64,000 nucleotides of DNA from NCBI GenBank assembly GCA_026122225.1, contig JANEZZ010000400.1, positions 868,001 to 932,000 of the forward strand, read 5' to 3'. Source of the stretch: Heloderma charlesbogerti. Its lineage: Eukaryota; Chordata; Lepidosauria; Squamata; Helodermatidae. The position numbers were made by a program, and so were the translations under genes. This document shows, piece by piece, positions 23,701-35,873 of the stretch; position 1 is the first letter of the stretch, and the number at the start of each line of letters is the position of its first letter. A model generated the notes under the pieces. It saw only the letters and a list, made by a program, of their open reading frames with translations. It had not been told where the DNA came from and searched no databases.

Positions 23701-26700
23701 GTAGAATGACTAAGCATGACTAAGTCTTGGATCCAACCCATTGATTTCAAGCCAAATCAATGGTTATTAAAATGCTTGACTTTGGGTGGACTGTGCCTAT
23801 TGTTAAAAGTGAAATATACAGATGCACCATTCCAGTGCACAGTAATCAAGCCTATTCTATTCGCCTTGACATAGAAAATAGTGTCAAAGGTGCTACAACA
23901 CACACACAGTTTATTTTGCTAAAAAGACTGATAAATATAGTTTTTAAAACCCTCTCAATTACTCTCCTGATCTAGCATTATATAATATTTACAACACACA
24001 TAATTGTGAACTACTTACCTTGATTCTTCAGATTCTATTTCTTCAAAAGAACTGAAATATTATAATGCATAAAATAGGTTATAATGGATGAACAGATACC
24101 TATTAAATCTACGGGTACATCTTGGTAGTTAGGCAAGGGTTTCTGGCCCCCAATTTTGCAACAACTAAAAAAAGCCTTTTTTCCCTCCTAAATTAGGCTG
24201 CTGGAAAAAAATGCTTGGGGGTGGGGGGAATTAGGAATGGGTTTTTGTATGAAATAACTTGTGTGTTTGGTTCTGATACTGATCACAAATTCCTGCACCG
24301 AGAATGTTCTCAGAGGCACACTTTTCCTTAATTCTTAGCATATGCCCACCTGCTTGAGAAAGTATTTTGCACCTGGCTCTAGTTAGTAGATCTCGGGGTT
24401 CTAGTAAAAAGTAAGTAGATGCTGCAAGACTGAAGTCCGCCCACCCCTGCACTGAACCACAGCAACAACAAAACAAATGAAGTAGGTCAGTGTTTTTATA
24501 TAGTGTTAACACAGAAGGATCAGATGCCATTTTATCATTTATCTCAACAATAATGCTTTCTTGTAGCCAGTTATCCAAACAATTTTAGCAATTAGTCTGA
24601 TGGCATTAAATATAATAGCTTGTTTCTAAAAATCAATCTTAAGAAGGTGCAATTATTTTATATTTTAATGGCATTGGAACTGTTTCTCCATTTTCTGTGG
24701 TAATGTGTTTAATTTCCCCCTCCCCTCCCTCTCATTCTCTCTCTCTCAAATGTATCTAAAAATCTCAGGCATGTGCCTTCAAAGCAGTACATGTAGAGAT
24801 ATGAAAAACATTCTAAGGAGCAGAGCTGTGCACTCAGCAGAACTCCCATGCCTGGGACAAAATGTTGAACCAGGGCAATTTGGAGCAATCCATAGTCCCA
24901 TCTTAAGTGCTTCTTGTTCTCCTCTATGACGTCAAATACTCTGCCACAGGCATGGTGATACCCAAATACAGGTTTGGAGCATGTTCATGCTTTATGTGCA
25001 AAACAGAACCACTGGATTGTCCAAGTTTTTCCTGATCATTTTCCAATGTAAGTGTAACTACAATATGGAATTAATCTTGTGAACGAGTAGTCACTATTTC
25101 GAGACAGTGGAGTTGTACTTCAGGGTAGAACTACTTCAACTCTGTGGGACTTGGGCTATGTGGCTTAGATGTTGCATTTTGAGATTTTTAGGTAAAAGTC
25201 TTACCCACAACTTTCGGCTTTGGGGAGAGAAGGAAAATGACGAACACTGAGGAAATCAAGAAATATTTTGGGAAGCTCTTCATTTTCTAAAATAACATTC
25301 TGTAATAAAAAATGATCTAGATAAGGTATACAATAAAATGAATTATGGTATTACCATTATAAAAATAAAGTTTGTGGTTATTTTAGTCTCTCCTTAAATG
25401 ACATATCCAATAACTACAACCACTTCATTTCTAGCATCTGAAAACTCTCATCCATCACAGCAACATGGAAGAGGAAGTCTCTCCTCAGTGTCAGGGGGAT
25501 CTAGCTGGTTTCATTAATGAAAGATTTAGCGCATGTTAACAAGGTGAAGCAGGTGTTTGGTTTGACAGATCAGCTTACAATGCACTGCTTTATCTATAAA
25601 CTGATAGTGGCCTGGCCAAAGTTCTGTAATGCAGAACCACAGTTTCTCTGTGTAACTATCTACTGAAGGCATTACCTATAATTTTATTAGTAAATTGTTA
25701 ATTAGCAATATATTTAATACAAAATAGGATATAGCTATCTGAGCACTCATTCACCAAACTGTTCAATTTTGAGAACAACGAAGAATTCAAATTCAGGAAT
25801 TCCCATGATGCAATCAAAAGCTAGCTTCCATTTTAACATTAAAACCTCAAGATGGAGAAAGTATATTGTTCTGGACAGAGTGGTGGACTTTGATCAGGTA
25901 GACCTAGGTTCAAATCCTGCTTAGCCAAGAAGCTTGTGCTCAGCCTAATCTAATGCATAGATCTGTGAAGATAAAATGGAAAAACTCCATTGGGTCTTTG
26001 GAGGAAAGGTGGGTTATAAATATTATTAATGTTCATAAATTGTATAATAATAATGTTTAAAAACATCTAGCATCTAGGATGGTGAGCTTGAAGTGTATTC
26101 CAAATTAGGGTAATCAGAAACACAAAGCATTCCCACCCAGTCAAAAGTACATAATTTTTCTTAAGGAGAAAAGACCCAATCTTTGAAACCTTACCAACCA
26201 TTCCACCCTCAGTTAATCCCATTTTATCCAGGCACACAGAAAGAAAGAAAGAAAGAAAGAAAGAGAAAGAGAGAGAGAGATAATGCTCATGTGAAGAGCA
26301 ATCTCACATTGGTTTTAGATGGGAAAACAAAGGCAAGGGTTAGCAGTGGTAGTCGGTTTTGTCCAATGTAGTCAAATGAAAGTGCTTACTGAGGCTGGTG
26401 CATAATAACATCATTGTAGGGATGGAAGATCATTTGTTCCAACTCCCATTGCAACTCAGCCTCTACAAAACCAAATATTCATAACAGCTTTGCTTGGCAT
26501 CATTTGGATAACAGAGGAAAGAGTAGGTGTGAGAAAGGTATACCCCAGAAAAGAGGCAGCTAAATGTATTTGAAAAGAAGAAGAAAAAAAGGTGAAACCC
26601 ACAAGTTTTGCTTTGTGATTTATGACCTTGCTCCTTAGCCATCTCCTTTATGAGCTTTAACTGGGATATTTCTGTATCTCCAGGATAAGCAGATAACCTT

Positions 26701-29700
26701 GATAATTTATTAGACCAAGATGGCAGTAAGGGAAGTGGATGGGGGTATAGTGGATCATTCTTCAGAAACTCAACAATGGTTCCCCACTTGACTGCCAACT
26801 GGTCAATGAAGATACTTGTCATGAAGTTGAACCACTACCATTGAAACAATATTAGTTCAATCTGGGTCTGACTGAGTCATGTGAAAGTTTGTCAGCAACC
26901 AACCAACACAAAAAAGGAAGCAGGCAATTTTGAAGTACATCTCCATGATTATATCAATTCTTACAGCCAAGACAAAAAACCTTGGGATTCTGGCAGGTGC
27001 AAAGCCTTTCAGTTCACCTTTAAATGAGAATTCTGCATTAAATACCTCTTCCATTTGCATTCTGTAAAATCAGCACTCTGCTGCTACAAAATTCATCTTG
27101 CTTTGCATTCCAGTTACCCATGAGAGGAGGGGTGAAGGGGGATGCAAGTCAAAGGGTATGTGAACTGCATAACAATACATGCTGTTAACCCAAACAAAAT
27201 AAACTCTTAATAGTCCCTAATCTAGGTACTCAGGAAAATATCGAGAAAGCTGTGCAGGCAATTAAGTAAACTTTTTAATACAGGCAGATAAAGTATTAGC
27301 CTGTAGGCCATTTAAGTCTCCTGGAGTGTGGCTGGGCTCCAGAATCACTGTTTGTACCTTCCCATTAACATAGTTAAGACATTACTCTAAACTATGGTTC
27401 AGCATTACATGAATGAGCCTCAGGATCATGCATTCCCTCTCCCCTCTACTCCAGCATGGCTGCAAGTTTGAAAGCTTTAGCTTCTGTTTTCAATTTACTG
27501 TGGTTTGTTATGTCCAAACCCAGAACTGTGCTTAATTTTAATCATGGATTAGACAAACAAGCCAGGTTCTAAAAATACCAGTTGCATGTTGGCTACAAAC
27601 TCTGTGCTCCTTCACTATTGGCTATACTGCCTAGGGTTGATGGGGGTTGTAGGCAAAAACATCTGGAGGGGCACAAGTTGCCAACCGTGCATTAAATTAT
27701 AGTGAATAGTTTATAACTGTGAATAGCCACAGTTTATGTGGGTTTGGGCAGAAAAACAAACTATGGCTAGTTGAAAATGGAAGCGAAAGCTTCTGATTTT
27801 CTTGCAGCTCTGCTGGAGGAGAGGGGAGGGGAGAGCTCGCAAGCCTGAGGCTTGTTCATGTAATGCTTAACCATCCTTTAGTGTTACATTTTTACACATC
27901 CATTGTTGTTGTTGTTCAGTCGTTCAGTCGTGTCCGACTCTTCGTGACCCCATGGACCATAGCACGCCAGGCCTTCCTGTCCTGCGCTCTCTCCCGGAGC
28001 GTGCTCAAGTTCATATTCATTGCATCCGTGATGCTATCTAGCCATCTCATCCTCTGCCGTCCCCTTCTCCTTTTGCCTTCAGTCTTTCCCAGCATCAGGG
28101 TCTTTTCCAGGGAGTTTTCTCTTCGCATTAGGTGGCCAAAATATTGGAGCTTCAGCTTCATTATCTGTCCTTCCAATGAGCACTCAGGGTTGATTTCCTT
28201 TAGGATGGACTGATTTGACCTCCTTGCAGTCCAGGGGACTCGTAAGAGTCTTCTCCAGCACCACAGTTCGAAAGCATCAATTCTTCGGCGCTCAGCCTTC
28301 CTTATAGTCCAGCTCTCACAGCCATACATTACTACTGGGAAAACCATAGCTTTGATTAGACGGACCTTTGTCGGCAAGGTGATGTCTCTGCTTCTTACTA
28401 TGCTGTCTAGGTTGGCCATAGCTTTCCTCCCAAGGAGCAAGCGTCTTTTAATTTCATGGCTACAGTCACCGTCTGCGGTGATCTTGGAGCCCAAGAAAGT
28501 AAAATCTGTCACTGCTTCCATTTCTTCCCCTTCTATATGCCAGGAAGTGATAGGGCCAGATGCCATGATCTTCGTTTTTTTAATGTTGAGTTTCAAACCA
28601 GCTTTTGCACTCTCCTCTTTCACCCTCAACAAGAGGCTCTTGAGATCCTCTTCGCTTTCTGCCATTAGGGTGGTATCGTCTGCATATCGGAGGTTGTTGA
28701 TAATTCTCCCGGCAATCTTAATTCCAACCTCTGATTCATCCAACCCGGCATTTCTCATGATGTACTCTGCATATAAGTTAAATAAGCAGGGTGACAATAT
28801 GCAACCTTGTCGTACTCCTTTCCCAATTTTGAACCACTCGGTTGTTCCATGTGTGGTTCTTACTGTTGCTTCTTGACCCTCGTACAGGTTTCTCAGGAGA
28901 CAGGTAAGGTGGTCTGGTACTCCCATCTCTTTAAGAATTTGCCACAGTTTGTTGTGATCCACACAATCAAAGGCTTTAGCGTAGTCAATGAAGCAGAAAT
29001 AGACGTTTTTCTGGAATTCTCTTGCTTTCTCCATGATGCAGCGAATGTTGGCGATTTGATCTCTAGTTCCTCTGCCTCTTCTAAACCCAGCTTGTACTTC
29101 CGGTAGTTCTCGGTTCGCATACTGCTGAAGCCTAGCTTGTAGGATTTTGAGCATCACCTTGCTGGCATGTGAAATGAGCGCAATTGTGCGGTAGTTTGAA
29201 CACTCTTTGGCGTTGCCCTTCTTTGGAATTGGAATGTAAACTGACCTTTTCCAGTCTTGTGGCCACTGTTGAGTGTTCCAGATTTGTTGGCATATTGAAT
29301 GCAGCACTTTAACAGCATCATCTTCTAGGATTTTAAATAGCTCGGCTGGAATACTGTCATCTCCGCTAGCTTTGTTGTTACTAATGCTTCCTAAGGCCCA
29401 CTTGACTTCACTCTCGAGGATGTCCGGCTCAAGTTCAGTGACCGCACTATCATGGCTATCAGGGACATTCAGATCTTTCCTGTATAGTTCTTCTGTGTAT
29501 TCTTGCCACCTCTTCTTAATCTCATCTGCTTCTGTTAGGTCCCTGCCTTCTTTGTCCTTTATCCATTAGCTCTCTCTAAAGGTAAACCAGAATATGTCTC
29601 CCATGGAAGGAAAAATTCCTTCCATCTGTGGAAGGCTTCTGATCCAGCAGAGGAATCCCACTTTCAGAATGTGGGAGGATTCCTCCAGCAGCTGCCCAAA

Positions 29701-32700
29701 AATGCAATACAGAGGATAGGAGGCCTCTCTGGAGCAGTGTGGGAGGTGACACTTGGAGCTGCAGGAAGAGGAAGAAATTGGCAAAGATCACCTCCCCATT
29801 TTCTGCTGGTGGGATCATTCTGAGTGAAGCTCTGCTCAGGAAACTCTACCAGAACAACACTCTGGACCCAACCCAATGTATGCAGTGGTTTTGTCATTGT
29901 GTTACAGAATCTGAAGGTGGCTGATAATACTTCTAGGTTATTTTGTCCATATCCTATCAACTTGAGGCTGTTTTTAGCTGCTGAATCCCACCAAGCAGTC
30001 TATTTTTTATGTCAGATGCTGGCTGAAGCAAGGAACATGCTAGCTGTTTAAAGATGAGTTGTTGCCGCTGTTAGTTCCAAAGAACATACTTCATTAGATT
30101 TGCATTCAAGATTTTTCATGAAAGATCCATCAAAGTAATATGTGTACAACTCAGACTAGTTTGGTACGGGATTGAATTACGTCTATTTATGGCTGTTTTA
30201 GGCAACTTATTTGGCACAAGCAATAGGAATTAGTTAACTCTGACATAGATATTGAACTCACAATTCACATACCACCTGCAACATAGCAGACTATACAGGC
30301 CCATGTTTCTTAGACTTTAAATACTCGGGATATAGCTGTTATTTTTTCTGGTTTAAAATGGAGATCTATTTTACTTTTACAAACACATTTAATATACACA
30401 GTGTATCTATTTATGTGTACACAAAAGAATAAAAGGTTTTGCCTTTTTTTCTATGTACAAAAAGATTTTTCCTGGAGCTGGAAAAGAGAACTTGCGGGTT
30501 GAAGTGGTAAGCCTCTTCATTCTACTGAATGTATAAAGTGGTCCCATGTGACCAAACTGTAATTAAGCCAAATTTTTAAGCAATATGTTTTCATCACCCA
30601 TTTTAGAGAAACTTACTAATTATTGGTACATTTCACTATTTGTTTTGAAGGATATTTTTAAAAAATCTGTTTTAAAATCTGTTAAAAAAGGTTTACCAGA
30701 AATGTTGTTTTACAGTGGTAAGTTATTATGTAACAAACCCCTAAAATTCCATTTTTTCTACTTTCTCAGCTTCATAAAAACATGTCCCCAGAGAATGTCC
30801 TTGCTTAGTTGCACATGTTCTCTCAGTGACATCCCAAATTCTTAATTGTCAGTTATCTTTTCTGTTTCAGTAAGTAAAATATAGTCACAAAATTGCAGAG
30901 GGACTTGTTCTGCCTTAACCTTAGCTAGATGCCATCATGCAGTGGAAAACAGTGCAAAAATATCACAGGATAATGCTCTCCAGGATGGGAGACATATAAA
31001 CAGCATAATGATTTCCCACGAGTTTCCTTTTTAAAAAATTGTCACTAAAGCCAGCATAAATGGTGACACATCTTCACAGAGGACACTATGAAATCGAACC
31101 CTGGCATTCTAGTTAGATCCAAACCTACTCATCAGCCAATTATAACAGTAACTGAACAGCTCGCTGAAAACTTGGACAAGACCATTTTGCTAACCTTCTG
31201 AGAGCACACTGGAGGATTGCATTGTTTTCACTGATTGATTTTCTTTTTAACACACAAAACAGCTCTAAAAATTCATCCCCCCACCCTCCTCCAATCATCC
31301 AACTTAAGCATTTCAGCATGCACAACTATCTTCTGGCCAGAGCAATCAGTGTGGTATATGCACAAAGAGGCTGTGTTTTTGAAGGTTTACATTCTTTTTG
31401 CAATCTTTTAGTCTGAAATGGCCTATCGTTAGGGTGAAAAAGTTCATGACAGTTTTTCCTCTCTTCACAAGGAAAGATGCTTCACAATATCTAATTCAGT
31501 GGTGCAGCTAAAAATGGGGGAGAAAAAAAAAATCAATACATTCTAGCTACAGTAAGTAGGCTGGAGCGTCAGTCTCCATTGGGACTTAAACCCACAGTCT
31601 TTATAGAACACTTTGTAGTATATACTCCTCTGTCTGCCTTGTCTCCAGCAGGCGCTTAAAGGGCTCTAACAATGATAAAAAAGTTAACAAAAGAACAGTA
31701 TACACTAGAAATCAAGAAGCAATCCGGAATATTTTTTCCCCTAACCCAAGAATGAACCTTCTTCACGCACGCGTGTGTGTCTGTTTAAAGGTACAGCAGA
31801 CACGTCTTACTAATTTGTATCACATTTCCCCTCCGCAACATATCACAGTAATACAAGATACTTTGTTCTTGTTCTTTCAAAACTAACATTATAAGATGTT
31901 GTTAGTGGTCAACAGTAACTACGCTCTATGCCTGCATACTTCACCATTTAAGAATAGAATCTGAATGCATTAGTGAAATGCTCCACAATCAAAAGTGAAT
32001 TTTAAGGGAGTATGGAAAAATATTCAGAGTGCAACAAGTGACGTGTTAAAGAAATAAAAAATAAAATACGTTGAATGTAATAACACTTTTCTCACAAATC
32101 TCCTTGTAAAATGTTCTACGTGTATACATAAGCAAGTTGACATATTTCTCCACCTTCTCCTGAACCAGTTCAGTGGCTTGGGTGGGAGAGGTACCATCAG
32201 AAAGATCATAAGGACAGAAAGTTAATATGCTGCTTTTGGTCTCTCTATGAGCGACAGCTTCTTCACAGAAGTCCTCCAAAATGCCTGTTGCTCAAATAAC
32301 TACAGAGAAGAAAGCCTCAGGAAGAAAGGCTGCATATTCAGGCTTCAATTCTTTGTGACATGACCATCCAACACGCCAATCACATTCCTAATCTCACACC
32401 AATGAGTCCAATTCCCAATCCTGACAAATCAGCTCAATGAGCAGGTGGCCAACAAACCAATAGCCTGAACTTCCAATTCTACTGCTACAGAACCAGAACC
32501 AGTTTTGTAGCACCGAGGGAACTATGTACTGTGCAACACCAATATTACGAAGAAAATTTAAAAGGACAGTTGCAAAACATCTTGAAAAATAAGCCTGTTA
32601 TGTCTAAAAAGTGAGGAAAGTTATTAGACAAAGCAGACAGCCTATAAAATGCAGGTAGAGGCCAAGGGATGGAAGCTAATACAGGACCAGATTAAGGGGG

Positions 32701-35700
32701 AAGAAAAAGGAGGAACCAGGAGACAAAAGGAGAGGATTTTATTTATAAAATTATTTATATCCCACCTTTCAGCCCTCAGAAGAAAAGCAGAGGTGCAAGG
32801 GCAGCACCTGAGGGAAGGAGGTCACAGGAAGAACAGTCAAGGGAATAGGAAGCCTAAGACAAAAATACTGGAGTAAGCAGGGGGCTAGGAAAGAAAAGTG
32901 GGGCAAAGCTAGCTGGGAACAGGGGAGAGAAATTGTAGCTGTCTCTTACCTTCCTACTCCGCTACCATCTATCTTTTTTAACACACTTCCATACTCATCC
33001 CTACACGTCTCTAGTCTCTGTATAACATTCTTAAGCCTACTGGTCTGCATGTTTGCCTTTCCCCAGTGAACCATTCTGTATCATCAGAAGGTTGAGCGGG
33101 AAGGGGACATAATGCATTATTTTGGAGGAATCCTCCCTCTCTCCTTGGACCAAGGAAAGCCACAGCAAAGCTGTTCAAGTTTGCAGGTTTCTGTAATTTG
33201 TGACAGCAGCAGCTGGTAGACCCCACACCTATCTGCATGATAGCTTTAACTGGAAATGGGTGCCATGCATTCCAATCCTGATGATTCAAGATGTTGCCTA
33301 GCAACCAACAGGCCCCTACTTCAGACTAGATTGCTTACTTATCTCTTGTGGGCTGAGTTCAGTTCTTTAGTAATCAGAGAACCACTTGCCCTGCAACCAT
33401 GTATCACTTCAGATTGCAGGTAGGAGAATCATTTGCTGGAAACCCAAAGCAAGGATTTTGCATGCTGTTAAACCTTCAAAAAACAGGACCTTCATCTGGC
33501 TACCATAAAAAAAGAGCTGATGGGCATGGGTCAAAATCATATTCTATAGTTATCACCAGGGAATGCTCAAAAAGAAGAACCCATCATCAGAGGGTTAAAG
33601 ATAGGCCTGCAAAAAATAGTATAAGACAACTTTCAACTGTGATTTGAGGGAGGCAAATGATAAATTTGCAAATATTCACTTTACAAAATAATTGGCAGTT
33701 GCAAGAATGTTGGACTAGGAGCTGGGAGATCCGGGTTCTAGTCCCCACTCGGCCATGGAAGCTCACTGGGTGACTTTGGGCCAGTCACAGACTCTCAGCC
33801 CAACCCACCTCACAGGGTTGTTGTTGTGAGGATAAAATGGAGAGGAGGAGGATAATGTAAGCTGCCTTGGGTTCCTTGCAAGAGGAAAAAAGGTGGGGTA
33901 TAAATGCAATAAATAAATAAATAAATAGTACAGCTAAAACAGGTTTCAGACTAGAATACTTGATACTCCGTTTAATTATCTAGAACTAGGAGATACCCTG
34001 GTTTGCACATAATGACAAGCCAGGGTATGGGTTGAGTATGGGTCGTTGTTCTATGTGAATCCTGAACTATGGTTTAACTATGGGTTGTTAACCACAAACA
34101 ACCCAAAGGTCACAACCCAACAACAAACCATGGGTTTTCTTCCTGGGTTGTTCATAGTTAAACCACAATTAACCTGTCATTAAACCACAGTGCAGGTTTT
34201 GCATGTAATGGCAACCCACAATTCAACAACTACCCATGATTCAATGACAACCCATGATTCAACGACGACCCATATTCAACCCATACTTTGAGTTATTGTT
34301 ATGTGCGAACTAGGTCATTGTCTATGACTTGACTCTAGGGATGACAGAGAATTCTGCCACGGATTCCAGTGAGGCTGGATTCTTTAGAATCTGGCCCCCC
34401 GGAATCCATGGTGGAATGGCCTCCTGCCCCCCCACGGAATCCCCCAGGATGGAACTTAACTGGGGTGGATGCGGTGGATTCGGCGGTGGCGGTTCCGGTG
34501 GCAGCAGCTGGTCTCCTGGCCGGCCGTGGCCGGGCTGCTGCAGCCACCATTGCCGTCCTTCAAGCTGTGGTAGGCTACATAAGAATTTACGTAGCGTATC
34601 ACAGCTAACCCCTAAAACAACAACAACAACCAGCATACACAAATGGCGGCTGCTACGGCGGCTGCCATTTGCGTTCTCTATTTTTCGCCGTTCTAGCCTA
34701 CGTAAATATTTACGTAGGCAATTACGGCAAAAAAAAGGAACCGCAAATAGCGTAGTGGGCACTATTTGCGGTTCCCTTTTTTTCACCGTAATTGCCTACG
34801 TAAATATTTATGTAGGCTAGAACAGTGAAAAATAGAGAACGCAAATGGTGGCCGCCGTAGCTGCCGCCATTTGTGTATGCTGTTTTTTTTTGTTTTTTGT
34901 TTAGGGGTTAGCCGTGATAGGCTACGTAAATTCTTACATAGCCTATCATGGCTGCCTGGCTGGACGCAACTGGCGGCCGCTACAGCGGCTGCCATTTGCA
35001 TCCGCAGCAGCCCGTCCACGGCCGGAAATCCGGCTGCGGATGGCCCTGGCCGGCTGCTCCGTGGCCTGGCCGTGGAGCAGAGCTGGCCATCAAGGATCCT
35101 GGGGGGAGGACCGGATCACCTCCCCACCCGTTGAGGATTCCGGGGGGGAGGGACAGAGCGCTCCCCCACCGTGAACAGAATCCACAAACAGGTAAGTGAC
35201 TTTCGTACATCCCTACTTGACTCACATGGAACACCCAAACCCAGGCACCAGAAGTTTGACTCTGGCTTGCAAGCTCCCTTCCTGGTTCAAAGCTTGCTGA
35301 GCTAATTGCTGTTACAGGGCTGGAGAACACGTGTCCTTCCAGATGTTGGTGGACGTGAACTCCCATCAGCCTGAGCCAGCATGGCCAAAGGTCAGGGATA
35401 ATGGGAGCTGTAGTCCAACACCCAAAGGGCCACAGTTTCCCAATCTGTGTTAGCGAGACAATTGTATTACCAACACTGTAAAAAACAGCTAATGAGTGGA
35501 ATTACCCATTTTACTGCTTTCAGTACATTGCTCCCTAAAGTAAGACAAAGGTAGCTAACAGAACAACGTTTAGATGGGCCTAAACAACACTTGCAAAAAT
35601 GAGGTGTTTATCAAGAACCTGGTGTCTGAAATACAGAGCTGAAGGCTGTGTAAAACTAGGCTGCTGCATGCCAAGGCGTATCTTAAGAGAACAGATCCGT

Positions 35701-35825
35701 TAAATGACAGTCTACAAGCACACTGATACAGGTCCAAGATCTGTCATGTCCTGCCACTGTACTATCACACATGTCTCGAGAGCTATAGGAAGCTAGCAAA
35801 CCTGGGAGGATTATAATGAAAAACT

Positions 35826-35873
<48 letters not shown>

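Larger units (their letters stand above)
22082..24018 (-). other. SNX24: SNX24 intron with small repeats
   Basis: Contains short GCAATCCTATG-type elements (22268-22370, 22650-22727, 22748-22842), an L2 tail (22985-23150) and a TIR element (23606-23738). In 23160-23600 and 23740-24018 I see nothing supported. Confidence 0.7.

Noticed and set aside
27863..28876. + strand open frames opposite BovB
   Set aside because: They are antisense shadows of the - strand BovB frame, which carries the reverse transcriptase motifs.
34200..34290. Short tandem CAACCCATGATTCAA units as a CRISPR-like or satellite array
   Set aside because: Only a few imperfect units inside an inverted-repeat element, with no regular spacers or cas genes.
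34322..35366. Several overlapping 70-160 residue frames on both strands
   Set aside because: They arise from the GC-rich, symmetric foldback element; the Pro/Ala/Gly-rich translations resemble no protein.
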